Origin: Gemmatimonadales bacterium
GTDB taxonomy: Bacteria > Gemmatimonadota > Gemmatimonadetes > Gemmatimonadales > GWC2-71-9
Direction of reading: 5' to 3'
Length of the DNA stretch: 45,938 nucleotides
NCBI GenBank assembly: GCA_025934955.1
Contig: JAICWE010000020.1
Location: 1 to 45,938, forward strand
Made by a program: the position numbers and the translations under genes. The notes beneath the pieces are model-generated. The model was not told the origin of the DNA, made no database searches, and saw nothing but the letters and a program-made list of their open reading frames with translations. Positions within the stretch are counted from its first letter, which is position 1. Each line of letters begins with the position of its first letter. This document shows, one piece after another, positions 9,273 to 17,675 of the stretch.

Positions 9273-11092
9273 GCGCCGCCCGGGTGTGCCCGATCGCGCT
9301 GCTGGCGGCGGTCGCGGTCGCCGGGTGCAACGAGCACCGCGGCGGTGCGGCGGGAGGTGCGGCCGGCGGAGCCCAGTCGGCGGCGGTGCCGCGGGAGTGC
9401 GCGCCGGATGCCGCCGGCCTGACGTTGCCCGCGGGCTTCTGCGCCACGGTGTTCGCGGACAGCATCGGGCATGCGCGGCACATGGCGGTGGCGCCTGACG
9501 GCGTGGTGTACGTCAACACCTGGAGCGGGACGTACTACGGCAACGACAAGCCGCCGGCCGGCGGATTCCTCGTGGCGCTGCGCGACACGACGGGCGACGG
9601 CCGGGCCGATCAGATCGTGCGGTTCGGCGACAGCGTGCCGAGCGGGGGCGCGGGCGGCACCGGCATCGCGCTGTACCACGGCGCATTGTACGCGGAGGCG
9701 AACGACAAGATCGTGCGCTACCCGATCGCGAGCGGCGCAGTCGCGCCGAGCGGCACGGCGGAGGTCGTGGTCTCGGGACTGCCGCTCACCGGCGACCATC
9801 CGATGCACCCGATCGCCATCGACTCCGCCGGCGGTCTCTACGTAGACCTCGGCTCCGCCACCAACGCCTGCCAGTTGAAGAACCGGATCGCCGGCTCGTC
9901 CGGCCACAAGCCGTGCACCGAGCTGGAGACCCGGGGCGGCATCTGGCGCTACGACGCAAACCGCACCGGCCAGCGCTTCTCACCCGCGGGGCGCTACGCG
10001 ACCGGCATCCGGAACGCGGACGGCATCGCGGCCGACCCGAGTGGCAAGGCAGTGTACGCCACGCAGCACGGGCGCGACCAGCTCCGGGAGAACTGGCCCA
10101 AGCTCTACACCCCGGAGCAGGGGGCGAATCTTCCGGCCGAGGAGCTGCTGCGGATCGAACAGGGCGGCGACTATGGCTGGCCCGAGTGCTACTTCGACGA
10201 TACCCAGCAGCGGCTGGTGCTCGCGCCGGAGTACGGCGGTGACGGCGGGCACGCGGTCGGGCCGTGCGGCGACAAGCGCGCGCCGGTCGGGTTCTTTCCG
10301 GCGCACTGGGCGCCGCTCGACATCGTCTTCTACGCTGCCACTGCGTTTCCCGCGCATTATCGCGGCGGCGCGTTCATCGCGTTCCACGGCTCGTGGAACC
10401 GGGCGCCGTTCCCGCAGCAGGGCTACAACGTGGTGTTCATCCCCTTCGGCGACGGCAAGCCGTCGGGGAAGTACGAGGTCTTCGCCGATGGCTTCGCCGG
10501 CGGCAGGAAAGACCCGGGGCAGGCGGCGCACCGTCCGGCCGGTGTGACGGTCGGCCCCGACGGGGCGCTGTATGTCGCCGATGACGTGCGCGGGCGGATC
10601 TGGCGGGTGACGTATCACGGAAGCGCCGCGCCGGCCAACCGGTCGGGAGCCGCGCCGGACGAAAGCAGTGGTGCCGCGGCCGGAAAGCCATCCGGAGCGA
10701 AGGCGGTCGAACCGCCGGAAGGGATGCATCCGAACGCCGCGGCACCCATGCCGGCACCGCCTCCGATACCGGCGGGGACGCCAGGCCTGACGGCGGCGAC
10801 GATCGCGCTCGGCGACAGCGTCTATCACGGCCTTGCGGGCGGCGGCACCTGCGCCGGCTGCCACGGTCCCGACGCGCGCGGGACGGCGCTCGGACCCGAT
10901 CTCACCGACCGTCAGTGGCTCTGGGGCGACGGAAGCCTCGGGTCCATCGAGCGCACCATTCGCGACGGCGTGCCGACGCCCAAGCGGCACACCGGTGTCA
11001 TGCCGGCGATGGGCGGCGCGCAGCTCAGCCCGGCGCAGCTCCGCGCCGTGGCCGGGTATGTATTCGCGTCGAGCCGGGCGGGCGGGAGGTAG
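9269..11092 (+). CDS. Sorbosone/glucose dehydrogenase-like PQQ propeller lipoprotein with C-terminal cytochrome c domain
   Basis: Predicted lipoprotein of 607 residues (GTG start, lipobox AVAGC near residue 19). Residues about 50-455 form a six-bladed propeller of the soluble PQQ glucose dehydrogenase/sorbosone dehydrogenase family, with RNADGIAADPSG, GGDYGWPECYFD, FIAFHGSWNR and PAGVTVGPDGALYVADD. A Pro/Ala-rich linker (about 455-510) leads to a cytochrome c domain with CAGCH (C528, C531, H532) and candidate axial Met M578 or M581. The propeller would oxidise a sugar or alcohol in the periplasm and pass electrons to the fused haem. PQQ binding is inferred from the family. The gene is coupled to the upstream propeller gene and converges with the minus-strand DUF1634 gene 15 bases away. 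Confidence 0.85.
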   Translation: MSAARVCPIALLAAVAVAGCNEHRGGAAGGAAGGAQSAAVPRECAPDAAGLTLPAGFCATVFADSIGHARHMAVAPDGVVYVNTWSGTYYGNDKPPAGGFLVALRDTTGDGRADQIVRFGDSVPSGGAGGTGIALYHGALYAEANDKIVRYPIASGAVAPSGTAEVVVSGLPLTGDHPMHPIAIDSAGGLYVDLGSATNACQLKNRIAGSSGHKPCTELETRGGIWRYDANRTGQRFSPAGRYATGIRNADGIAADPSGKAVYATQHGRDQLRENWPKLYTPEQGANLPAEELLRIEQGGDYGWPECYFDDTQQRLVLAPEYGGDGGHAVGPCGDKRAPVGFFPAHWAPLDIVFYAATAFPAHYRGGAFIAFHGSWNRAPFPQQGYNVVFIPFGDGKPSGKYEVFADGFAGGRKDPGQAAHRPAGVTVGPDGALYVADDVRGRIWRVTYHGSAAPANRSGAAPDESSGAAAGKPSGAKAVEPPEGMHPNAAAPMPAPPPIPAGTPGLTAATIALGDSVYHGLAGGGTCAGCHGPDARGTALGPDLTDRQWLWGDGSLGSIERTIRDGVPTPKRHTGVMPAMGGAQLSPAQLRAVAGYVFASSRAGGR

Positions 11093-11107
11093 CGACTCCG
11101 TCCGGTA

Positions 11108-11512
11108 CTACGCGTGGCCGCCGAAGACGAGGCTGAACAGCAGGATCGCGAGCACGACCGCGGTGACGGCGACGTAGAGCCGGTCGCGCTGCAGCACGAA
11201 CGCGACGAGCGACAGCAGCACCCGCGCGATCGGCGTCGCGATCAGCAGCACCAGCCCGAGCTGCACGACGCCCCGGCTCTCCAGCCGCAGTGCACTGGCC
11301 GCGACGGCGCCGACCGAGCGCAGCGCGGCGGGCTCACCCCGGAACAGGTGATAGTCCGCGCGGGCGGCACCGTGCTGGATGAGCAGCGCGGCCCCGCCTA
11401 ACGCCGTGACGATCGCTGCGATGATCACGCCGGTGCGCAGCAGGTTCCCGACGAGCTGCTCGACCCGCTCGTCGCTCCAGCGGCCCCGCGGGCCCGCCGC
11501 GTCGTCCGCCAT
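11108..11512 (-). CDS. DUF1634 family membrane protein
   Basis: Small membrane protein of 134 residues with three hydrophobic segments: LLRTGVIIAAIVTALGGAALL, VVQLGLVLLIATPIARVLLSL and LYVAVTAVVLAILLFSLVFG. This three-segment layout with LLIATPIARV is the DUF1634 pattern. ATG 11512 shares a base with the stop of the TauE/SafE gene (TGATG) and has a good ribosome site (GGGAGG); a GTG one codon upstream is also possible. DUF1634 genes are frequently paired with TauE/SafE permeases, as here, suggesting an accessory subunit. No biochemical function is established. Confidence 0.85.
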   Translation of the reverse strand: MADDAAGPRGRWSDERVEQLVGNLLRTGVIIAAIVTALGGAALLIQHGAARADYHLFRGEPAALRSVGAVAASALRLESRGVVQLGLVLLIATPIARVLLSLVAFVLQRDRLYVAVTAVVLAILLFSLVFGGHA

Positions 11513-12345
11513 CACAGGCCTCCCGTCGCGCCCTTGTAGAGCATCTCGGCGGCCAGGACCACGACCACGCCGGTGAAGAGGAGCCGCAGCACGCGGGTGC
11601 GCGCTCCGGTCAGCATCCGCGCGCCGACCAGAGCGCCGGCGAGCACGCCGAGCATCACGGGCAGCGCGAGGGTCGGGTCGACGTAGCCGCGCCGGAGGTA
11701 CACGCCGGCGCTCGCGGCGGCGGTGACGCCGATCATGAAGTTGCTCGTGGTCGTCGAGACCTTGAACGGCAGGTGCATCGCGCGGTCCATCGCCAGGACC
11801 TTGACCACGCCGGAGCCGATGCCGAGCAGGGCCGACAGGATGCCGGCGACGAGCATCAGCAGAAAGCCGAGCGGCACGTTGCGCACCTGGTACGACTGCT
11901 CGCCGCCGGGCGTCGGATACGACGAGCCGAGTCGCAGTCGGCGCGCCAGCGGATCAGCCGCGGCGGTGAGCTGCTCGCCAGCGCCGCGCAGTGATTGCGC
12001 GGCGGTGAAAAGCAGGACGAGGGCAAAAATGATGGCGATGGCGCTGGTGGGAATGACGGCGGAGAGATACGCGCCGGCGAGCGCGCCGGCGGTGGTGGCG
12101 ACCTCGAGCAACATGCCCACGCGAATGTTGGTGTATCCCTCCTTTACGTATGCCGCCGCCGATCCCGACGAGGTGGCGATCACCGCGACCAGCGACGCTC
12201 CGACCGCGTAGCGCAAGTCCACGCCGAAGGCGAGTGTGAGCAGCGGCACGATCACGATGCCGCCGCCGAGGCCGGTGAGCGCGCCAAGCAACCCGGCAGC
12301 AAATGCGCCGAGGCCTACGAGCGCGGTCATGAGGAGGACAGTCAT
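11512..12345 (-). CDS. TauE/SafE family sulfite/organic anion permease
   Basis: Polytopic inner-membrane permease of 277 residues, about eight hydrophobic segments. It has the two family repeats: GLLGALTGLGGGIVIVPLLTL at the N-terminus and GILSALLGIGSGVVKVLAMD in the second half, plus VGASLVAVIATSSGSAAAYV. Members export or import sulfite, sulfoacetate and related anions; the substrate here is unknown. I chose ATG 12345. The frame stays open to 12399, but a good promoter lies at 12372-12399, which places the longer start upstream of transcription. The stop overlaps the DUF1634 start, forming a two-gene operon. Confidence 0.9.
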   Translation of the reverse strand: MTVLLMTALVGLGAFAAGLLGALTGLGGGIVIVPLLTLAFGVDLRYAVGASLVAVIATSSGSAAAYVKEGYTNIRVGMLLEVATTAGALAGAYLSAVIPTSAIAIIFALVLLFTAAQSLRGAGEQLTAAADPLARRLRLGSSYPTPGGEQSYQVRNVPLGFLLMLVAGILSALLGIGSGVVKVLAMDRAMHLPFKVSTTTSNFMIGVTAAASAGVYLRRGYVDPTLALPVMLGVLAGALVGARMLTGARTRVLRLLFTGVVVVLAAEMLYKGATGGL

Positions 12346-12371
12346 CGAGGCTGCGGGTGAAAGGTGACAAC

Positions 12372-12399
12372 AAGGTAGCAGCGCCGGGCGCGGAGCCAA
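12372..12399 (-). promoter_or_regulatory. Promoter for the TauE/SafE-DUF1634 operon
   Basis: Read on the minus strand: TTGGCT (12399-12394), 16-base spacer, TACCTT (12377-12372). Expected transcription start is near 12365, giving a 20-base leader before ATG 12345. Confidence 0.5.
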
Positions 12400-12432
12400 G
12401 GCCGACGGCGTAGCGACGTGCTCCGGATGGCG

Positions 12433-12438
12433 TATCTT
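12433..12438 (+). promoter_or_regulatory. -10 element TATCTT close to the antiporter start
   Basis: TATCTT ends five bases before the GTG at 12444, so transcription should begin at or next to the start codon. No ribosome site is visible upstream of the GTG. A -35 element is not clear. This would give a leaderless mRNA. Confidence 0.4.
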
Positions 12439-12443
12439 GCGAC

Positions 12444-13724
12444 GTGACCTCCGGCCTCGCGCTCATCTTCATCGTGGCGGGCGGCTATGTCGCCGCGCGG
12501 CTCGGCGTGCGCGTGCTGGCGCGCCGCTTTCTCATCGTCGCGGGCGCGGAATACCTGCTGCTCGGGATTCTGCTCGGTCCGCAGGCATCCGGTCTCATCA
12601 GCGCGAACGCGGTGGACAGCTTCGGTCCGTTCATCACGCTGGCGATCGGCTGGATGGGCGCGGCGGTCGGTGCCGAGTTCCACCTCGTGTCGCTCCTCCG
12701 GATCAGCGGGTCGGCCTATCAGACGGCGTTGCTGGAGGCGCTGCTCACGCTCGCGGTGGTGGGCGCCGTGCTGCTGGCCGTCTTCGTGCGCCTGCTGGGC
12801 GAGCCGCTGGGCTCGGCCATCGCGCCGGCGGCGGTGCTCGGCGCGGTCGCGGTAACGACGTCGGCGTCAGGCATCGCGCTCGCGGCACGGCGGCTCGCGC
12901 GCGAGCACGCGTCCGGTGCGGCGCTGCTGGGCCAGCTCCGGGTTTCCAGCGGGATGGACGCGGTGGTCGGCATCGTCGCGTTCGGCCTCCTGCTGTGCCT
13001 GGTGCACGCGGCGCCGCCGAGCGACGTGCGTCCGCCGACGCCGACGGAGTGGGCGGTCATCACGGTCGCGATCGGCGTGGTCGGCGGCATCGTCTACCAT
13101 CTGTTCCTCGCCGGCGAGCGCAACGCCGACCGGCTCTTCATCGCACTCGCCGCAGCGATCACGCTCGCGAGCGGCACCGCGGCGTACGCCCGCTTGTCGC
13201 CGCTGCTGCCCACGATGCTCATCGGGGCGATTCTGGTGAACACGTCGCGCGCGCGGCGCGAGATCGCGGCGGTGATCCACCGGGTACACCGGCCGCTCTA
13301 CCTCGTCCTGCTCGTGTTCGCGGGCGCCGCGTGGCGGCCGAGCGAGCGGGCGTGGCTCGTTCCGATCGTCTGCTACCTGGTGGTCCGTCCGCTCGCGAAG
13401 GTCGGCTCCGCGCGTCTCGCCGCGCGGCTGAGCGGGACGACACGGCGCCTCGGGCCGGACTGGGGCTACGGACTCGTGGGACAGGGAAGTCTCGCCGTCG
13501 CGATCGCCCTCAACTACCGGCTGCTGGACAACTCGGTGCTGCCGAACATCGTCTTCACCGCGGCCGTGATCTCGGTGCTGCTGACCGACCTGATGTCGGC
13601 GCGACTGGTTCAAGCCACGGTGCAGCGGCACCGCCGGCGGCATGCCGAGCCGGCGTCCGACCCGACGCCCGCGGAGGGGGCGGATGCGGGCGCGGCGGTG
13701 ACGAATACCGGCGGGGAGCGCTGA
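12444..13724 (+). CDS. CPA2-type cation:proton antiporter, first of a pair
   Basis: Polytopic membrane protein, 426 residues, about twelve hydrophobic segments, in the sodium/hydrogen exchanger (CPA2/Kef) family: YLLLGILLGPQASGLI in TM2-3, FITLAIGWMGAAVGAEF, and an Asp in a membrane segment (SSGMDAVVGIVAFG) at the position of the transport carboxylate. There is no C-terminal TrkA-N domain; the tail is a polar Arg/His and Ala-rich stretch. GTG start with a TATCTT -10 element directly upstream. The next gene begins at the base after the stop and encodes a second antiporter-like protein, so the two may form a heteromeric transporter. Ion specificity is not readable. Confidence 0.85.
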   Translation: MTSGLALIFIVAGGYVAARLGVRVLARRFLIVAGAEYLLLGILLGPQASGLISANAVDSFGPFITLAIGWMGAAVGAEFHLVSLLRISGSAYQTALLEALLTLAVVGAVLLAVFVRLLGEPLGSAIAPAAVLGAVAVTTSASGIALAARRLAREHASGAALLGQLRVSSGMDAVVGIVAFGLLLCLVHAAPPSDVRPPTPTEWAVITVAIGVVGGIVYHLFLAGERNADRLFIALAAAITLASGTAAYARLSPLLPTMLIGAILVNTSRARREIAAVIHRVHRPLYLVLLVFAGAAWRPSERAWLVPIVCYLVVRPLAKVGSARLAARLSGTTRRLGPDWGYGLVGQGSLAVAIALNYRLLDNSVLPNIVFTAAVISVLLTDLMSARLVQATVQRHRRRHAEPASDPTPAEGADAGAAVTNTGGER

Positions 13725-15041
13725 GTGCGGCGGCCGGTCATTCTGCTGATCGTGTTCGGCCTGGTGGAGCTGGTGCGTCCGCTGGGCTCGACCGGGTACG
13801 GTGCGCAGGCGCTGCTGACGTTCGGGTTTCTGCTCCTCGCGGCGTACACCGTGGGCGAGATCGCGGCGAGCATCGGCATTCCGGCGATCGTCGGTTACAT
13901 GGCGGCGGGCGCCGCGTTCGGGCCGTGGGGACTGGATTCGGTGAGCCGCGAAGCGGTCGCGCGCCTGGTACCGGTGAGCGACCTCGCCATCGCGCTCATC
14001 GCGTTTCTGGCCGGCGCCGAGCTCCAGTGGCAGGAGGTGCGCGATCGCGGCGTCGCGCTGCTCAAGGTGGTCAGCACCGAGCTTCTGCTGGGCGCCGTCG
14101 CGCTCGGCGCAACCCTCTACGCAATGCAGGACGTGGTGCCGTTCCTGCGAGACCTCCCGCGGAGCGAACTGCTCGCGGTGGTCGTGCTGTTCGCGTCGGT
14201 CGCGGTGGTGCATTCGCCCGCGGTGACGATGGCGCTGCTGACGGACACCGGCGCTCGCGGCCCGGTCGCCCGCACCACGCTCGGGGTGGTGCTGATCACC
14301 GATGTGGTCGTGGTACTGCTCTTCACCGGAGCGCTCACCGTCGCGCGGTCGCTGGTGCCGATCGCCGGCGCGGCGGGTCTGTCGTTCGGCGTGGTCGCGT
14401 GGGAGATCGCCGGCGCGCTGCTGGTCGGCGGGGTGCTCGGCGGCGCGGCGGCGCTCTACCTGCGCTTCGTCGGCGAGGAGCTGTTCCTCTTCGCGCTGCT
14501 GTTCACGCTGCTGGGCGCCGAGGTGGCGCACCTGGCGCACGTGGAGGCGCTGCTCACGCTGCTGGTGGCGGGCTTCGTCGCCGAGAACGTCTCACCGCAC
14601 GGCAGCGGGGAAGCGCTGCGCCGCGCGATGGAGCGCTCGGCGGCGCCGGTGTTCGTCGTATTCTTCGCGCTCTCCGGCGCGCAGATGGATCTGAGCGCGG
14701 TGCTGCGGCTGCTGCCGCTGTTGCTGCCGCTCGCGCTGGTGCGCGGCGGCGCGCTCTGGGCCGGCACGAGACTCGGCAGCCGCTGGGCCGGCATCGGCGA
14801 TCCGGAGCGGCGGCTCCTGTGGCTCGGATTGGTGTCCCAGGCCGGTGTGGCGATCGGCCTGGCGTCGGTGCTTGCCGGCGTGTTCCCGAGCTTCGGCGGT
14901 GAACTCCGAACCCTGCTGCTCGCCTTCATCGCGTTGAACCAGACGATCGGGCCGGTGCTGTTCCGCCGTGCACTGGTGCAGGGCGGCGAGATCGCGCCGC
15001 GGGCCAGGTCGCCGGCCCCCGCGGAGCCGGTCGGGTCGTGA
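13725..15041 (+). CDS. CPA2-type cation:proton antiporter, second of a pair
   Basis: Membrane protein of 438 residues, about twelve hydrophobic segments, sodium/hydrogen exchanger family. N-terminal part has AASIGIPAIVGYMAAGAAFGPWGL, the classical TM2-3 signature, then LIAFLAGAELQW, a Val-rich segment with Asp (LITDVVVVLLF) and the late GLVSQAGVAIGLASVLAG motif. GTG start with no gap from the previous gene. It is clearly diverged from its neighbour rather than a recent duplicate. No regulatory RCK domain follows. It ends nine bases before the convergent YcbB-like gene. Confidence 0.85.
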   Translation: MRRPVILLIVFGLVELVRPLGSTGYGAQALLTFGFLLLAAYTVGEIAASIGIPAIVGYMAAGAAFGPWGLDSVSREAVARLVPVSDLAIALIAFLAGAELQWQEVRDRGVALLKVVSTELLLGAVALGATLYAMQDVVPFLRDLPRSELLAVVVLFASVAVVHSPAVTMALLTDTGARGPVARTTLGVVLITDVVVVLLFTGALTVARSLVPIAGAAGLSFGVVAWEIAGALLVGGVLGGAAALYLRFVGEELFLFALLFTLLGAEVAHLAHVEALLTLLVAGFVAENVSPHGSGEALRRAMERSAAPVFVVFFALSGAQMDLSAVLRLLPLLLPLALVRGGALWAGTRLGSRWAGIGDPERRLLWLGLVSQAGVAIGLASVLAGVFPSFGGELRTLLLAFIALNQTIGPVLFRRALVQGGEIAPRARSPAPAEPVGS

Positions 15042-15049
15042 AGGCGGCG

Positions 15050-16507
15050 TCAGTCCGTTGCGGGAGCCGCGCCGGCGCCGCGGCACGCCGACGCCGCACT
15101 GGTGTCGCCCAGCGCAGCGAGCGCGGTGCGGAGGCGGCTATCGGTGCCGGTGGAGTCAGCGCGGAAGACGAGCAACGAGTCCGGGCCCGCGAGGGCGGTG
15201 GGCCACACCACGTACGTCACACGCGCCGCGGCCGCGCCGCCTGCCGATGAGAGCGCGCGGACCAGCCGGCCCAGCTCCGGCACGACGAGGCAGGTGCCGG
15301 CGCGGGGCGCGGCCGCAGGCGCGGCGAGGTCGAGCGAATCGCCTCCGCGCAGATGGAACACCAGGCGCGAGGAGTCTCCCGTGATGGTTGCGATGCTGTC
15401 GGCAAGGACCGGAGGCAGCGCGATCCGGCACGGCTCGGTCACCTGCAGGGCGAGGCGCAGGACGTCCGCGCCCGCGGGGTAGAACGTAAGGCTGCCGTCG
15501 CCCAGGTCGGCGATGAGCGTCCCGGCATCCGGCCGGCTCGGCAGCCAGCGGTAGCGCTCCAGGTTCGCCATCACCGTCAGCGCGCGCGAGCGGGGCGACT
15601 CCGCGAGCGCCGCGCGGGTCGCCCGGCCGACCGAGCCGTCGACGGCAAGGCGGTGTCGCCTCTGAAAGCGGCGGACCGCACGGGTGACCGCGGCATCGTA
15701 CAGGGTGCCGGTCGTGCGCGCGGCGGCCAGATCGCCGGTCCCGGCCAGCCGCCGGCGCAGCGCCAGGACGGCCGAGTCGCGCATCCCCGGCCGGAGCGTC
15801 ACCGAGTCCGGCAGTGCCGGCGACTCCCCGGTCGTATCGGCGCGGAGCAGCGGGCCGAGCCGCGCCGCCAGCGGGCCATACGCCGCCGTGTTGGGCCGGA
15901 GCCCCGCCTCCGCCGCGGCGAGGCCGCCGCGAAGCACGAGGCGGACGGCCGATGCCAGCGCGCTGTCGCCTAACGCTCGAGGCGGCCCGACCCGCCATGC
16001 GCGGCTCACCCGCCCGGGGGCCACTTCGCCGTGCGCGAGGGCATCGAGGTGACGGAGCAGCGCGCCGGCCAGCTCGAGGTCGCGCCGGGCGGCCGCGCTC
16101 GCGGCATCGCCGCGCGGTGCCGGTCCGGCGGTGGCGGACAGGGCAGCGCCGAGGCCCTCGCGCCCCGGCTGGCAGAGCGAATCGAGCAGCGCGCGGCCGC
16201 GAGCGGTCGAGCCGGTGTCGGCGGTCCAGAGCGGCTGGTAATGACGTCCGTCGTAGAGGTGCTGCATCAGCGCCCAATGCGTCGGGATCACGCCGCGCGG
16301 TGCCGACTGGTTCCAGAGCAGCTCTTCCAGTGCGCTCGCGACCGCGCGGCCGGTCGAGTCGCCTGTCGTATCAGCCGCGGCGGACGTGGGAACCGTCGCG
16401 GCCGGCTCCGCGGAGTCGCCGGCCGGCGGAGTGGCCGATCGGGCCGACGGCCGATCGCGGCAGGCGAATGCGGCGAGAAGTGCGAGCGCGGCGAGACCGC
16501 GGTTCAT
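15050..16507 (-). CDS. YcbB/LdtD-like protein with degenerate L,D-transpeptidase domain
   Basis: Predicted lipoprotein of 485 residues (lipobox AFAC at 13-16; ribosome site CGGAG before ATG). Layout follows YcbB: an N-terminal scaffold region with HYQPLWTADTGSTARGRALLDSL (about 90-115) and a long helical part with LRHLDALAHGEVAPGRV, a PG_binding_1 domain (LRPGMRDSAVLALRRRL to VDGSVGRATRAALAES, about 245-310), then NLERYRWLPSRPDAGTLIADLGD, the usual entry to the YkuD domain. The catalytic SHGCxR-type motif is not present: the best aligned stretch is RAGTCLVV with Cys 406 but no preceding His-Gly and no following Arg. It may be a non-catalytic peptidoglycan-binding protein. The closest alternative is an extremely diverged active enzyme. 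Converges with the antiporter pair. Confidence 0.75.
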   Translation of the reverse strand: MNRGLAALALLAAFACRDRPSARSATPPAGDSAEPAATVPTSAAADTTGDSTGRAVASALEELLWNQSAPRGVIPTHWALMQHLYDGRHYQPLWTADTGSTARGRALLDSLCQPGREGLGAALSATAGPAPRGDAASAAARRDLELAGALLRHLDALAHGEVAPGRVSRAWRVGPPRALGDSALASAVRLVLRGGLAAAEAGLRPNTAAYGPLAARLGPLLRADTTGESPALPDSVTLRPGMRDSAVLALRRRLAGTGDLAAARTTGTLYDAAVTRAVRRFQRRHRLAVDGSVGRATRAALAESPRSRALTVMANLERYRWLPSRPDAGTLIADLGDGSLTFYPAGADVLRLALQVTEPCRIALPPVLADSIATITGDSSRLVFHLRGGDSLDLAAPAAAPRAGTCLVVPELGRLVRALSSAGGAAAARVTYVVWPTALAGPDSLLVFRADSTGTDSRLRTALAALGDTSAASACRGAGAAPATD

Positions 16508-16545
16508 CGAGTCTCCGGACGTGCGAGAGCGGTGCGGACTTCCTC

Positions 16546-16551
16546 AGTATA
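16546..16551 (-). promoter_or_regulatory. -10 element TATACT for the YcbB-like gene
   Basis: Minus-strand TATACT (16551-16546) is a near-consensus -10 element about 39 bases before ATG 16507, in an otherwise GC-rich gap. No convincing -35 hexamer at 16-18 bases. Confidence 0.4.
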
Positions 16552-16586
16552 CTCCGATCCGACGGCGCGATGGAGCGGAAGCGAGT

Positions 16587-16620
16587 GAGAGGTGCGACCC
16601 GGGGCCGGGCCGCACCTCTC
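16587..16620 (-). terminator. Hairpin terminator after the TPR lipoprotein gene
   Basis: Perfect 10-bp inverted repeat GAGAGGTGCG (16587-16596) / CGCACCTCTC (16611-16620) with a 14-base loop that can fold further, 29 bases downstream of the TPR gene stop on the minus strand. No T-tract, so it may be a processing or attenuating hairpin instead. Confidence 0.5.
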
Positions 16621-16649
16621 GTCGCGTCCGGCGAGCTTGCGATCGCCGG

Positions 16650-17675
16650 CTACTTCGAATCTCCCGCCGGCTTCGCGCTGTCCGTGACCTGCTCGGTGAT
16701 CTGCGCGGAGTCCTCCGCGGCGCCGCTGTCCCGTGCGACGGTCGCGCTCTCGCTCCACATCCGCACGTCGGTGGCGAACTGCTGCGCGGCGGCGGCGAGA
16801 TCGACCGGCGCCGACCCTGCGTCGGACGCGGCGTTCACTCGCGCGAGGCTGACCGACGCCTTGCCGTAGCTGCTGTCCGCCGCGAGCGCAGCGCCGAAGG
16901 CCTTGCGCGCTTCCACGATGTGCCCGGTGCGCTCGAGCGCGATGCCGAGATTGTTCTGGAACACCGGCGCGTTGGGTCGCAGTTCGACCGCCCGAGCCAG
17001 CGGCCGCAGCGCATCTTCGGCATGGCCCTGCTCGAGGTAGATCAAGCCGAGGTTGTTCATCGCCCAGACATCGCGCTCGTTGAGGGAAAGCGCCTGGCGG
17101 TACGCCGTGATTGCGTCGCTGGTGTCGCCCAGCTCCTCCCGTACCCGGCCGAGCAGCCGGCGCGCGTCGGCGTTGGTCGAGTCGACCTGCAGCGCGGAGG
17201 TCACGCGGTCCAGCGCCTCGCCGGTGCGCCCCAGCTCCAGAAGCACACGCGTCGAATTGAGCAGCGTCTTCATGTGATCGGGCTCGATGTCGAGCGCCCG
17301 GCTGAATGCGTCGTCGGCCTCATTCAGGTCGCCCGACTTCCACGCCGCGAGGCCGCGCATGTAGTAGCCCCACACGTTGTCGGGGTGGCGCTGGCTGTAG
17401 GCGTCGAAGATCGTGGCGGCGTCGCCGTAGCGGCCCGCGCGAAACGCCGCTTCGCCGTCAGCGTACGCGGTGGACACCGGCGTGGTGGTCTCGGGGGCGA
17501 CCGTCGCGGTCGTTGACGGCGTCGACGGGCCCGACGCTGGCGTCACGGCGACGGCGCCCGACTGCGTGGTGACGGTGCCGGCCGAGCCGGCGGGCTTCGG
17601 TGAGCCGCCGCAGGCGGCAGCGAGCGGCAGGAGCGCGGCGAGCGCGAGGAGCGAGGTGCGGCGAACGGCGGACAT
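16650..17675 (-). CDS. TPR-repeat lipoprotein
   Basis: Secreted lipoprotein of 341 residues. Signal peptide with lipobox (LPLAAACGG) near residue 22, a Thr/Ser/Pro-rich linker to about 70, then five to six TPR units (YADGEAAFRAGRYGDAATIF, WGYYMRGLAAWKSGDLNEADDAF, DARRLLGRVREELGDTSDAI, WAMNNLGLIYLEQGHAEDAL, VFQNNLGIALERTGHIVEAR) and a Ser/Asp-rich tail. ATG 17675 has a strong ribosome site (GGGAGGG, six bases away); the frame runs much further upstream only as a shadow of the regulator gene. The 230 bases between it and the regulator gene hold no supported gene. TPR lipoproteins often act as periplasmic adaptors; partners are unknown, though the YcbB-like peptidoglycan protein next to it is a candidate. 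Confidence 0.85.
   Translation of the reverse strand: MSAVRRTSLLALAALLPLAAACGGSPKPAGSAGTVTTQSGAVAVTPASGPSTPSTTATVAPETTTPVSTAYADGEAAFRAGRYGDAATIFDAYSQRHPDNVWGYYMRGLAAWKSGDLNEADDAFSRALDIEPDHMKTLLNSTRVLLELGRTGEALDRVTSALQVDSTNADARRLLGRVREELGDTSDAITAYRQALSLNERDVWAMNNLGLIYLEQGHAEDALRPLARAVELRPNAPVFQNNLGIALERTGHIVEARKAFGAALAADSSYGKASVSLARVNAASDAGSAPVDLAAAAQQFATDVRMWSESATVARDSGAAEDSAQITEQVTDSAKPAGDSK

Noticed and set aside
12346-12399. Longer start for the TauE/SafE permease at 12399
   Set aside because: The extra residues are not membrane-like in family terms and the start would lie at or upstream of the promoter.
12867-14540. 557-codon minus-strand frame opposite the antiporter pair
   Set aside because: Gln/Arg/His-rich antisense product typical of GC-rich shadows.
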